From: JAKVKY01 sp964293585
Lineage (GTDB): Bacteria > Bacillota > Negativicutes > Acidaminococcales > Acidaminococcaceae
Assembly (NCBI GenBank): GCA_964293585.1
Contig: CAXYYS010000068.1
Coordinates: 1-9,329, forward strand
Direction of reading: 5' to 3'
Length of the DNA stretch: 9,329 bases
The notes beneath the pieces are model-generated. The model was not told where the DNA came from, did no database searches, and was given only the letters and a program-made list of their open reading frames with translations. The position numbers and the translations under genes were made by a program. This document shows, piece by piece, positions 1-7,483 of this stretch (position 1 is its first letter; each line of letters begins with the position of its first letter).

Positions 1-20
1 ATGCAGCTTAAATTATTTGG

Positions 21-599
21 TTAAAGGTGTTCAATTTGAACTTGCAATTTTAGGAGAAAATTATTGGAAGAGAGCAAGATTATATTTGACGCAAAGGATG
101 ATGTATCCGCAAACATTTTTGTTAAGTGATAATGATCACTAACCTTCTCGTCATATGTTAGAAATCCAGTCCACCATAACCTTGCCAATGGATGTATGAA
201 AATCGATCTTCTCAATGATCTTAGAAAGAAAAAATTGTTTTCTATCTTTCTAACCTTATCGCTATTAAAATCGCTGCCCTTCCTATACTTAATGTAGTTC
301 CAAAAAGTTGTATGAGCCAATGCCGCCCAAATTTTTTCCTGGGTAGCATCACTGGGATTTAAGTTTTTTAAAGCATCAAACATAATTTTGACATTAGCAA
401 AATCTGTTTCTTTGGGATTTTTTTTATCACATACAAGTTCAAAGTCTGGAAAATCCATCTTATATGTTCCTAGTACACCCTCTTGACTAAATTGTTCTAG
501 AAACCAGCCGTTATCTTTTTTCTTATAATATTCCAGATTATTAGCAAACCTTAATTTGAATTTTTCTATGCCTGCATCAGAAAAAAATTGTAATTGCAT
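21..599 (-). CDS. DUF6339-like protein of unknown function, last gene of the defence operon
   Basis: This 192-aa soluble protein has no signal peptide or membrane segment. A strong AAGGAG sits 8 nt before the ATG, and the gene begins 3 nt after the preceding stop, so it is co-translated with the 286-aa gene. Visible features are an aromatic helix WAALAHTTFWNYIKYR (about 91-106), an FFF/LRSLRRS stretch (123-132) and a conserved-looking block ARLWWTGFLTYDE (139-151). The ARLWW...LTYD pattern resembles the DUF6339 family as I remember it; I could not check this. DUF6339 proteins occur next to defence-type ATPases, which fits the MORC-like ATPase two genes upstream. The C-terminal tail after SSNN (177-180) looks unlike a typical family ending and the protein may be shortened, but only 20 bases lie beyond the stop. 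Function unknown. Confidence 0.75.
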   Translation of the reverse strand: MQLQFFSDAGIEKFKLRFANNLEYYKKKDNGWFLEQFSQEGVLGTYKMDFPDFELVCDKKNPKETDFANVKIMFDALKNLNPSDATQEKIWAALAHTTFWNYIKYRKGSDFNSDKVRKIENNFFFLRSLRRSIFIHPLARLWWTGFLTYDEKVSDHYHLTKMFADTSSFASNIILLSSNNFLLKLQVQIEHL

Positions 600-602
600 G
601 GT

Positions 603-1463
603 TTATTCTCCTTCGATACCGCACATAATCGAATTAATTTCTAAGAACGATTTTTTCAAAGAATCCTTAAATAATAAATTAGTAACTTCGAGCGACCCCT
701 TATCCTGCAAATTATTAATATCCAGGTTAAGAGCATGTAATTGCTTCTCCATTACTTTAAACCATTTTTTATCACTAAAGTCCTGAATATCACTTGTCTT
801 TAACCGTTCAATCACATCCATGATGGCTGGGAATAATATCAACCGAATTAAGATATTTTTAACTTCTGAACTACCCGCAGAATGTGAATAAATAGCATAA
901 GCTTCATCATCTAACGTTATTGTAATATAGTTCGTATCACAGTTGACAATTAGATTTTGATTAGCATCTGGAAGATGATCTATCTTAATGACTGATGGCC
1001 AAGATTGAACATCCTCACCACTTTTATCAATATTAACCGTTATCGTATTATTTTTACAAATAATTTGTCCCTTTTCTAAATTAAAAGTGATACCCTGAAA
1101 ATCATCTAGAAAATCCGTATCCGCGTATCCCTTTAAATCTTCATTTAGACAAACAAAAGCGGTAAACTCCAAATAATTCCTAATCATAAAAGCTGGAATT
1201 GTAATATCTTGCGGTAAAGTCTGGAATTTAAAAACTTTTCTATATGATGTGGCTGGACATTCACAGTGCAAATAATAACTTGCGACATTTCTTTTGATAA
1301 GGTTTTTTATGTTTTCATTTTTTACTAGTCCCTCTATCTTGAATGAAATATGATTCTCATCAAAACGAGGTGTTATGTCAACTATGAAAATACTCTTTTT
1401 AAAATCAACGGGATTTCCTTGAACAACTGGGTAACTAGAAAAAACTTCAGTTTTTAGCTTCAT
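603..1463 (-). CDS. Hypothetical protein, partner of the MORC-like ATPase
   Basis: I do not recognise this 286-aa protein. It is soluble, with no signal peptide or membrane helix. The first 195 residues alternate short hydrophobic and polar stretches (SIFIVDITPRF at 24-34, ITITLDDEAYAIY at 180-192), suggesting a mostly beta fold. The last 90 residues look helical (ILIRLILFPAIMDVIERL at 204-221, then charged helices). The start lies 17 bp inside the end of the ATPase gene, so the two are probably translationally coupled; a GGGATG lies about 11 nt before the ATG. No PD-(D/E)XK, HNH or other nuclease motif is evident. Its fixed place between the ATPase and the DUF6339-like gene suggests a subunit or adaptor of the same complex. 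That is inference from context only. Confidence 0.8.
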   Translation of the reverse strand: MKLKTEVFSSYPVVQGNPVDFKKSIFIVDITPRFDENHISFKIEGLVKNENIKNLIKRNVASYYLHCECPATSYRKVFKFQTLPQDITIPAFMIRNYLEFTAFVCLNEDLKGYADTDFLDDFQGITFNLEKGQIICKNNTITVNIDKSGEDVQSWPSVIKIDHLPDANQNLIVNCDTNYITITLDDEAYAIYSHSAGSSEVKNILIRLILFPAIMDVIERLKTSDIQDFSDKKWFKVMEKQLHALNLDINNLQDKGSLEVTNLLFKDSLKKSFLEINSIMCGIEGE

Positions 1464-3438
1464 AATATTTCACATCCCATACACAATATTCGTTATAATC
1501 AACCTTAAACTTTAATCTAATTACTTGTTTACCAGATTTAGTTTGTAGATATATTTTATTCCCGCCAAACTCTTTAATCGTTGCATTACCTGACATTACA
1601 CTTGCTTCAATAATAACAGCTGGCACATCGCTTTGTTCACCAACAATATCTAACTCAACATAGACATCCTTTTTATTCCCAGTCTTACTGAAAATTAGGC
1701 AGTACTCACCTTGCTTAGCATCTGTACCAATGACACGATTAACATTACCAGTCCTAATAACATACTTTTCCATATCTGTCATTAGCGGCTTATCCGATTT
1801 AGTTGCATCACCAGACGCATCACTCAACGAATTAATGGGAGTCGTTTTAGTTTGATTATGGTCGTTATTAATATCTATTTGTTTAGTACCCTTTAAGTCG
1901 TTTTTTACACTTTCAACCTCCGCCTCGGTAAGACCAGTCTGTTGAAGATCGTTAATAATATCATCCTGGGCTTTTACCGCAGACTTACGTACACGGGTTA
2001 AGGAATTTTTATTAATACTAACTTCCTTCACTTTTATTTCTAGACTCGGTGCAATAATTTTCGTTTGCCCATTCATTGCATCTGTGTCCGGTAAGAAATC
2101 TCCCGCACCAAAGGCATCAATACTGTCTGTTACCTGTGAGAAAAACGCTTTATTTATCTTCGACAGGATAAAATTACGCAAGCCTTTCCTGCAATTATCA
2201 AGAAGCTTAATTTCTTCTTTAGTTCTACCAATTTTAGGATCCCATTTATCATGAGCAGGTGTTTCCATAAGTAACAATAATTTATTAAGCGCTTCGCCTG
2301 TCACATATAAAATGCCTGTAAAATCTTTACCCCTCGGCCAACCTTTGGCTAACATAATCGTCATACCTTTGGCTCGCGAACATAAAATTTTTCGGTTAAA
2401 GCCTTCTCCTTCGCATAGCAAAAGCGTTAAATCATTTTCCTTTACCCCAAAGTTCCTACAAAAATCCACATCATCCAAAGTATATTTTTGAATATCTCTA
2501 AGCTGATGCGCAAACAAATTATAATAAGTGATAATAACTTGCGTATCCTTATCATCTTTGTCAAGATTTTGTATTATCCCATCAATCGTCTCCTTGTTTA
2601 ATACCGTATCACCAATCTTAATATATAGTTTTCCTTCACACAAAGCTATTAAAAAATTGTTTAACGCAGCTTTAATAATCTGTTGCTCTAGATTTTCATC
2701 CTGATTGAAACCTAAGATAAAGATGTCTGTTCCACTAAATTTTCTTGTAAACGATGTATCAAAAGAAAACGACTCCAAAAGTGCATTTTTATCTGAATCA
2801 GCGCAATAAACGGTGGAAAGCATATCTTCACCATTTTTTGTAAAAGTAACTAATTTACCAACACCTATCGTGGAACGAATATCCTTAACATCCAAACTAG
2901 AAAAGAATACCGTTCCCAAATTAGAACAAGCATAGGCAACAGCTTTACCTATACCAAAACTACCACCAGTTGAAGCATTTTTTCTTTTTTTAGAATAACC
3001 ATCTTTTTTTACTGCTCCAAGCCAATCACTATCATCTGCAGCAGTATCCGCACCTGTAAGGCCTCTTGTATTAAAATCACTAATCCGCATGACCGGAATA
3101 TCAGAATTTAAAATTTCCAGAGCTCGTTTAAAATACGGTTGACAATCAAGATCAGTTTCATTACTTTTTAGGCAAAGCTTCAGTATGCTCTCATACTCCT
3201 GGTAATCAGGTATAACTTCCTTTCTGATATTAAACCAATTAAATTCAATACCTACAGGCTTATCATTCTCTAATTTGGCATCAAGAGAATTTTGTCCAAG
3301 CTCTCTAACTAATGAATTAATAGGATTTAAGCCAAAAGCAATCTCATCATACCTGTTTAATCCTTTCCGTTCACCGTTACCATTCGGTATCGATCTCCAT
3401 TTGGCATTTTCTAATGTCCGCTCAGCATCCTTCGTCAT
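1447..3438 (-). CDS. MORC/MutL-like GHKL ATPase of a restriction-associated defence module
   Basis: This 663-aa protein has an N-terminal GHKL (Bergerat-fold) ATPase domain. The N-box is RELGQNSLDA (45-54, general base E46, Mg-binding N50). DFNTRGLTG (121-129) is the D-x-G-x-G motif, STGGSFGIGK (156-165) is the glycine-rich ATP lid, and SGTDI (235-239) is the last motif. A ribosomal S5-like transducer region follows (about 300-430) with SRAKGMTIM (354-362) and ETPAHDKWD (392-400). A polar, low-complexity linker (about 470-555) leads to a beta-rich C-terminal domain (about 560-663). Such MORC-like ATPases next to restriction-modification genes were catalogued by Iyer, Abhiman and Aravind; eukaryotic MORC relatives act as ATP-gated DNA clamps. 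No MutL endonuclease motif is seen, so cutting would fall to partner proteins. TAGGAG lies 9 nt before the ATG, which is 24 bp after the HNH gene. The gene is visibly AT-richer than the restriction genes. Confidence 0.88.
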   Translation of the reverse strand: MTKDAERTLENAKWRSIPNGNGERKGLNRYDEIAFGLNPINSLVRELGQNSLDAKLENDKPVGIEFNWFNIRKEVIPDYQEYESILKLCLKSNETDLDCQPYFKRALEILNSDIPVMRISDFNTRGLTGADTAADDSDWLGAVKKDGYSKKRKNASTGGSFGIGKAVAYACSNLGTVFFSSLDVKDIRSTIGVGKLVTFTKNGEDMLSTVYCADSDKNALLESFSFDTSFTRKFSGTDIFILGFNQDENLEQQIIKAALNNFLIALCEGKLYIKIGDTVLNKETIDGIIQNLDKDDKDTQVIITYYNLFAHQLRDIQKYTLDDVDFCRNFGVKENDLTLLLCEGEGFNRKILCSRAKGMTIMLAKGWPRGKDFTGILYVTGEALNKLLLLMETPAHDKWDPKIGRTKEEIKLLDNCRKGLRNFILSKINKAFFSQVTDSIDAFGAGDFLPDTDAMNGQTKIIAPSLEIKVKEVSINKNSLTRVRKSAVKAQDDIINDLQQTGLTEAEVESVKNDLKGTKQIDINNDHNQTKTTPINSLSDASGDATKSDKPLMTDMEKYVIRTGNVNRVIGTDAKQGEYCLIFSKTGNKKDVYVELDIVGEQSDVPAVIIEASVMSGNATIKEFGGNKIYLQTKSGKQVIRLKFKVDYNEYCVWDVKYYEAKN

Positions 3439-3462
3439 TTACGTCAACTCCTATATTTAAAT

Positions 3463-4242
3463 TTAACGCTTAAAAATAATATCGTTATGATATTCCAAAA
3501 ATTCTTTGCCTGGTCCAAACTTATCCGGTACATGAATCCTTTGATTATTAAATTTTGCTAACCAATCTTTTTCTGTCTCCGTCACATCAAATTCTCTAAT
3601 CTTTGGTGAATAATGAATTATCAAATCCGGTGTTACCGTCATCAATCCACTATCAAATAATCGGTCATGAAAAGAATTTAAACACAATCCATTTGTCGGA
3701 TCCGCTTTTTCCGAATCTGCACTTTCACTCCAAGGCTTAATATGACTGGCAATTAAAGTTTCTTTTATGGACAAACCTGTTACACAACAAGTATTTTTGT
3801 AAGATGCCAGGACAGCATTTCTAAAAAAGCCCTGACTTGCTCTTGCTTTAACAGTTGCGTATCTTTCGTGAATACTTGGATACTCCCCAATAACAAATTG
3901 TGGTTCTTCAATCGGTTGATATGTAATATGTCCGGCTTCTAAATCTTGTAAATATGCTTGCGCTATTTCTAAATTTTTATCCCAATCAGATTTAAATGCT
4001 TCAAAAACTTGTTTATCCTTGATACTACAATTCTGTAGTCCCTTTACTCCCCGCGCTTGGATTAATGGATCATTAGCAGCAAAATTACATAATTTCATGC
4101 CAACGGAACTTGGTGTCCTATCAAGCAGGTTAGCCAGTTCGATTATTTTGGGATTCCTTTTATCAATCTGACCGAATGGAATTTGGCAATACAAAAGAAA
4201 GGCTATATAAGTTTCTTGTTCCGACCAAATTTTACCTCTCAT
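3463..4242 (-). CDS. HNH endonuclease
   Basis: This 259-aa protein has a C-terminal HNH nuclease domain. Counting from the ATG at 4242, TCCVTG (151-156) leads to ASHIKPW (165-171, catalytic-type H167), then DPTNGLCLNSFHD (181-193, N184 and H192), completing an H-N-H beta-beta-alpha metal finger. RLFDSGL follows. The first 60 residues (WSEQETYIAF, then LANLLDRTPSSVGMKL) look like a helical DNA-binding segment, which would give the nuclease its own targeting. I chose the ATG at 4242 over the upstream in-frame ATG at 4287, because GAGG lies 7 nt before it and the longer form would run 32 bp into vsr. In context it is either an extra restriction nuclease or the cutting partner of the ATPase encoded 24 bp downstream. 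The fold is certain; the role is inferred. Confidence 0.9.
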   Translation of the reverse strand: MRGKIWSEQETYIAFLLYCQIPFGQIDKRNPKIIELANLLDRTPSSVGMKLCNFAANDPLIQARGVKGLQNCSIKDKQVFEAFKSDWDKNLEIAQAYLQDLEAGHITYQPIEEPQFVIGEYPSIHERYATVKARASQGFFRNAVLASYKNTCCVTGLSIKETLIASHIKPWSESADSEKADPTNGLCLNSFHDRLFDSGLMTVTPDLIIHYSPKIREFDVTETEKDWLAKFNNQRIHVPDKFGPGKEFLEYHNDIIFKR

Positions 4243-4249
4243 AAATGCG

Positions 4250-4253
4250 CCTC
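4250..4253 (-). promoter_or_regulatory. Ribosome binding site that fixes the HNH gene start
   Basis: On the minus strand GAGG lies 7 nt before the ATG at 4242 and 3 nt after the vsr stop codon. It supports the shorter HNH reading frame rather than the in-frame ATG at 4287. Confidence 0.65.
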
Positions 4254-4255
4254 GC

Positions 4256-4675
4256 TTATCTTTTTCTATAAGTCGTAATAACATCAATTACTTTTTCCAC
4301 GCATCCATCCAAATCGTTATTGATATCGCTCTCCCAGAATCTTAAAACGGTCCAGCCTTGATCACGCAAAGCAATCGTAGTTTCTAAGTCTCGTTCCTTG
4401 TTTCTTTTTATCTTATTATCCCAAAATTTTTTGTGGACCTTGAACTCATCGTCAGTAAAATTTTTGCCGTGCCAGAAATCACCGTCGCAAAATATGGCTA
4501 ACCGGTATTTTATAATACTGATGTCCGGAGTCCCCAAGACCTTTTTATTGTTCTTACGGAAACGGATATTCTTATGCCACAAAGCCTTGCGCAACTTAAT
4601 CTCTATCGAAGTATCTTTTTTCTTGTTGCCCTGCATGCATTTGAATCGCTGTTCCGGAGTCAGATGATGCTTCAT
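4256..4675 (-). CDS. vsr: Vsr-type very short patch repair endonuclease
   Basis: This 139-aa protein has the length and motif order of Vsr, which nicks 5' of the T in T:G mismatches formed when 5-methylcytosine deaminates. LTPEQRFKCM (5-14) and KDTSIEIKLRKAL (20-32) form the N-terminal part. GTPDI (48-52) carries the metal-binding D51, and IFCDGDFWHG (61-70) carries the aromatic wedge FW and H69. WDNKIKRNKERD (85-96) and GWTVLRFWESDI (107-118) complete the fold. Compared with E. coli Vsr, H64 is D and the structural zinc ligands (C66, H71, C73, C117 region) are absent, which I believe is common in Firmicute Vsr proteins. It starts 4 nt after the restriction gene stop and is probably co-translated. 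Pairing with a C5-cytosine methyltransferase is the classic context. Confidence 0.93.
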   Translation of the reverse strand: MKHHLTPEQRFKCMQGNKKKDTSIEIKLRKALWHKNIRFRKNNKKVLGTPDISIIKYRLAIFCDGDFWHGKNFTDDEFKVHKKFWDNKIKRNKERDLETTIALRDQGWTVLRFWESDINNDLDGCVEKVIDVITTYRKR

Positions 4676-4679
4676 GATC

Positions 4680-6056
4680 TCACTTCTTCTTTAAGCCAAT
4701 TTGTTCCGCAACATATTTATTGTTTAACCAAAAACATTGTTTAGGCATAAAACCGCCGGTCGGTAACGGCAAAACATCTTGTTGATCACGGGCGTGCGGT
4801 CTGACATGCGCCACCCTGTTTTCCGTAGACTTAGGCAGATTATTAGTGTTGCCCCTGGACGTTGGCACAATCTTGACACCTTGTTTCAAAATTTCTACTG
4901 TCCTGGTCCAAACCTTTTTTACCTCGTCAAGATCTTGATATGGCATGTTCCAGAACATAACTTTTTCCAGGTGCAAAACCTCGGCCTCATCAAACTTAAA
5001 TATAACGAACATAAACCTGGAGCTTTCCAGATATTCTTTAAAAGTTGAAGTTTCCCATTCCTCTTTCACCAGTTCGCAGAAATCAAAATACGGAAAAGAC
5101 ATACTTTCTTTAATCCTACCGTTAGCATTAACTCGAATGGTTTTCACAACGATGTTGGCTTTCAGAAATTCCTCGGTCTGGTTGATATGACCGTTTAATC
5201 CCAATATTTTAGCTACGACCATTTCCGTTACGGCCTTAGAATTTGTTTGCAGATGAAACTGCTCACAAAGTTCCGGGATACTTTTACCAAAATATGGCGC
5301 GATCTTTTCTTCTACGTACTGTTCGAAAGTCTTGTGAGCAATCTGCTTAGGGTTAGCAATAATCTTTTCATGGATATCTATTCCCAGGACAATCTTGTTC
5401 ACTAAATAATTCATATAGGCTAATTTAAGACAATACGCACGTCTTTGTGCTGGTACAGATGAACAAGGCTGGCTCACCCAGTTAGTAGCTTTCGTTGCTC
5501 CCTTGGTACAAGCTCCCAGATAGTTCGTATCGCCTTCTGAAATCTCGTGAGCTTTGCCAGCCCGAATCTTGGCTATAATTTTATCCCAGTCATCCCGGAT
5601 AATCTTTAAATCTGTTTCCGGATAAGTAAAAAGCTGTGCCGCATGCACAGCCAGATCACCCCTGGCAACATCTTTGACATATTCATAGAACATCAGCAAC
5701 AGTTTTTGATTCTTGTGCCAAAAGCTGCTGGTCTCAAAGGTTGTCATATATTCTTTTTCGTAATTAATGATATTTAAAACTAAACGTTCCTTGGCACGGA
5801 TGCCTCTTTTAGTCCTAACATATGGCGTTACTTTTAGTTCCACGCCAATTTCTTTAAAATCCGGTTCCGACCTGCTGTTGACCTTATACCCAAAATGGCT
5901 TTCTTCAATAACTTCGCCAACATTGCCTTTGCCATGAGCATTTGCCAGACGACCGTATTTATCAATTACTTTAAAAGGCACATCAATAGCTTCCATGGCC
6001 TTAAAACATACTTCCTCGATAGTTTTGTACTTAACGTCCTTAGTTTCCGTAGTCAC
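4680..6056 (-). CDS. Sau3AI/MutH-family type II restriction endonuclease
   Basis: This 458-aa protein has the size and two-domain layout of Sau3AI, which cuts GATC. The N-terminal MutH-like catalytic domain shows HGKGNVGEVIEE (41-52, conserved G-K-G..G and E51), then SEPDFKEIGVELKV (63-76) with the D-x6-E-x-K triad D66, E73 and K75. The second half (KTFEQYVEEKIAPYFGKSI, 242-260, onward) matches the non-catalytic MutH-like effector domain. The C-terminus carries HVRPHARD (417-424) and KQCFWLN (439-445), as in Sau3AI relatives. The start is GTG: an in-frame TAA lies directly upstream, and GGTGG lies about 10 nt before. It heads the minus-strand operon and is divergent from the methyltransferase. 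GATC specificity is likely by family but not proven; relatives may read other sites. Confidence 0.92.
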   Translation of the reverse strand: MTTETKDVKYKTIEEVCFKAMEAIDVPFKVIDKYGRLANAHGKGNVGEVIEESHFGYKVNSRSEPDFKEIGVELKVTPYVRTKRGIRAKERLVLNIINYEKEYMTTFETSSFWHKNQKLLLMFYEYVKDVARGDLAVHAAQLFTYPETDLKIIRDDWDKIIAKIRAGKAHEISEGDTNYLGACTKGATKATNWVSQPCSSVPAQRRAYCLKLAYMNYLVNKIVLGIDIHEKIIANPKQIAHKTFEQYVEEKIAPYFGKSIPELCEQFHLQTNSKAVTEMVVAKILGLNGHINQTEEFLKANIVVKTIRVNANGRIKESMSFPYFDFCELVKEEWETSTFKEYLESSRFMFVIFKFDEAEVLHLEKVMFWNMPYQDLDEVKKVWTRTVEILKQGVKIVPTSRGNTNNLPKSTENRVAHVRPHARDQQDVLPLPTGGFMPKQCFWLNNKYVAEQIGLKKK

Positions 6057-6088
6057 TTAAATTTCACCACCGATTCTTCTTGATCCCC

Positions 6089-6117
6089 TTGACGAATTGT
6101 GTTAAAATTAGTTGTAT
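6089..6117 (+). promoter_or_regulatory. Possible methyltransferase promoter
   Basis: TTGACG (6089-6094) is followed after 17 bp by TTGTAT (6112-6117). The -10 is weak; TATTAT at 6125-6130 is an alternative with a poorer -35 (TTAAAA at 6102-6107). Either choice overlaps the predicted divergent promoter of the restriction operon. A GATC lies at 6082-6085, just upstream of the -35. Confidence 0.35.
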
Positions 6118-6125
6118 ATAAAGAT

Positions 6126-6134
6126 ATTATAGCA
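6126..6134 (-). promoter_or_regulatory. Extended -10 promoter for the restriction/ATPase operon
   Basis: The minus strand reads TGCTATAAT, a perfect -10 hexamer with the TGn extension. No good -35 is visible 17 bp upstream (CCGCAA), which is typical of extended -10 promoters. The predicted transcript starts near 6119 and has a leader of about 63 nt before the GTG at 6056. Confidence 0.55.
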
Positions 6135-6161
6135 TATTATTAGTCCTTTTGCGGAGGTATC

Positions 6162-7436
6162 ATGAAAGCTGTTAAAGTCGTGGAATTGTTCGCCGGTGTG
6201 GGCGGGTTTAGACTCGGCCTGGACCAGGCTGCCAATAAAAACACCTTTTTTGATACCGTCTGGTATAACCAGTGGGAACCTGGCAAAACGCATCAATATG
6301 CTTTTGATTGCTACGAAAAACACTTTCCACCAACCCAGATGTTCTTGGAAGGCATGAACGAAGATATCGGACTTGGCAAAAAAAATTGTCCCGACCATGA
6401 CCTCTTAGTCGGCGGTTTTCCCTGCCAAGATTATTCCGTGGCAAGAACCCAGGCTAAAGGCATTGAAGGTAAAAAAGGTGTTTTATGGTGGGATATTCGC
6501 GATATTATCGCCGCCAAGAAACCTGAAAACCGCCCCAAATATATTTTACTGGAAAATGTTGACCGCCTAATCCGTTCTCCCGGTTCACAACGAGGACGCG
6601 ATTTCGGCATCATCTTAAAATGTTTGTACGATTTAGGATACGCTGTGGAATGGCGTGTGGTTAATGCCGCTCAATATGGCTATGCTCAACGCCGTCGTCG
6701 TACTTTTATCTTTGCCTGCAAACATGATACTAAGCATTTCTTATATCTAAGATCTGCCGATGCCGTAGATGTTTTTGGCAAGCATGGTTTCTTTGCCCGT
6801 ACTTTCCGGGTAAAATATGCCAACCTGCATATCAAAGAAACCGATGTGAAGTTCCTTAAGAAAGTAGAACACGGCAAGTCTAAGCCATACAAAGACCTAG
6901 TAGAATTCTCCAATCATTTCCATTACGATTTCTTAAATAGCGGTTACATGGTAAACGGTAAAGTTTTCACTGCCGCCACTGAGCCCATAAAATGTGAACC
7001 AACTCCGTTAAGAGACATCTTGGAAAAAGACGGCGTAGCTGAAAAATATTTTCTGGGTCCCAAACTGGACAAGTGGAAATATTTAAAAGGTGCTAAGAGG
7101 GAACCCCGCGTTAAACCTAACGGTGAACCTTATTTCTATTCTGAGGGCGGCATGAGTTTCCCGGATAATTTGGATTTACCATCCCGGACCATGCTCACCA
7201 GCGAATCCAGCGTCAACAGGAGCACCCATGTGGTTGAGGATCCTAAAACCAAAAAGTTACGGCTGCTTACGCCTATCGAGTGTGAACGGTTAAATGGTTT
7301 TCCCGATAACTGGTCCAACACAGGCATGCCGGAAAAGTTTAGATACTTCGTCATGGGCAACGCTCTGGTCGTTCCTTTAATCACCCGCATGGGCAAGACA
7401 ATTTTAAAATTAATTAAAGAAGAAGAACAGAAATAA
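6162..7436 (+). CDS. C5-cytosine DNA methyltransferase, modification partner of the Sau3AI-like enzyme
   Basis: This 424-aa protein transfers methyl from S-adenosylmethionine to C5 of cytosine. The motifs are in canonical order: I, ELFAGVGGF (8-16, cofactor binding); IV, GGFPCQDYSVA (84-94) with catalytic C88; VI, ENVDRL (131-136); VIII, QRRRRTF (176-182). The variable target-recognition region runs from about 190 to 335. IX is LTPIECERLNGFPDNW (369-384) and X is MGNALVVP (398-405). The length is close to M.Sau3AI and relatives, so GATC with methylated C is the simplest guess. GGAGG lies 5 nt before the ATG. There is no N-terminal helix-turn-helix, so it probably does not repress its own gene through such a domain. 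It is divergent from the restriction operon, and tandem stops TAA TAG end the gene. Confidence 0.95.
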   Translation: MKAVKVVELFAGVGGFRLGLDQAANKNTFFDTVWYNQWEPGKTHQYAFDCYEKHFPPTQMFLEGMNEDIGLGKKNCPDHDLLVGGFPCQDYSVARTQAKGIEGKKGVLWWDIRDIIAAKKPENRPKYILLENVDRLIRSPGSQRGRDFGIILKCLYDLGYAVEWRVVNAAQYGYAQRRRRTFIFACKHDTKHFLYLRSADAVDVFGKHGFFARTFRVKYANLHIKETDVKFLKKVEHGKSKPYKDLVEFSNHFHYDFLNSGYMVNGKVFTAATEPIKCEPTPLRDILEKDGVAEKYFLGPKLDKWKYLKGAKREPRVKPNGEPYFYSEGGMSFPDNLDLPSRTMLTSESSVNRSTHVVEDPKTKKLRLLTPIECERLNGFPDNWSNTGMPEKFRYFVMGNALVVPLITRMGKTILKLIKEEEQK

Positions 7437-7440
7437 TAGC

Positions 7441-7471
7441 AACGCCACTGTACACTTGCAGTGGCGTTTTC
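7441..7471 (+). terminator. Rho-independent terminator after the methyltransferase gene
   Basis: A perfect 10-bp stem AACGCCACTG (7441-7450) / CAGTGGCGTT (7459-7468) has an 8-nt loop, and the T tract GTTTTC runs out of its 3' arm. It sits between convergent genes and may also stop transcripts from the minus strand, though the reverse direction has a poorer T run. Confidence 0.88.
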
Positions 7472-7483
7472 AATTTCTGTATC

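Noticed and set aside
4243..4287. Longer HNH start at the ATG at 4287
   Set aside because: It would run 32 bp into vsr and lacks a ribosome site as good as the GAGG before 4242.
6108..6444. Minus-strand open frames across the start of the methyltransferase gene
   Set aside because: They lie opposite conserved methyltransferase motifs, have no ribosome sites and no recognisable protein features.
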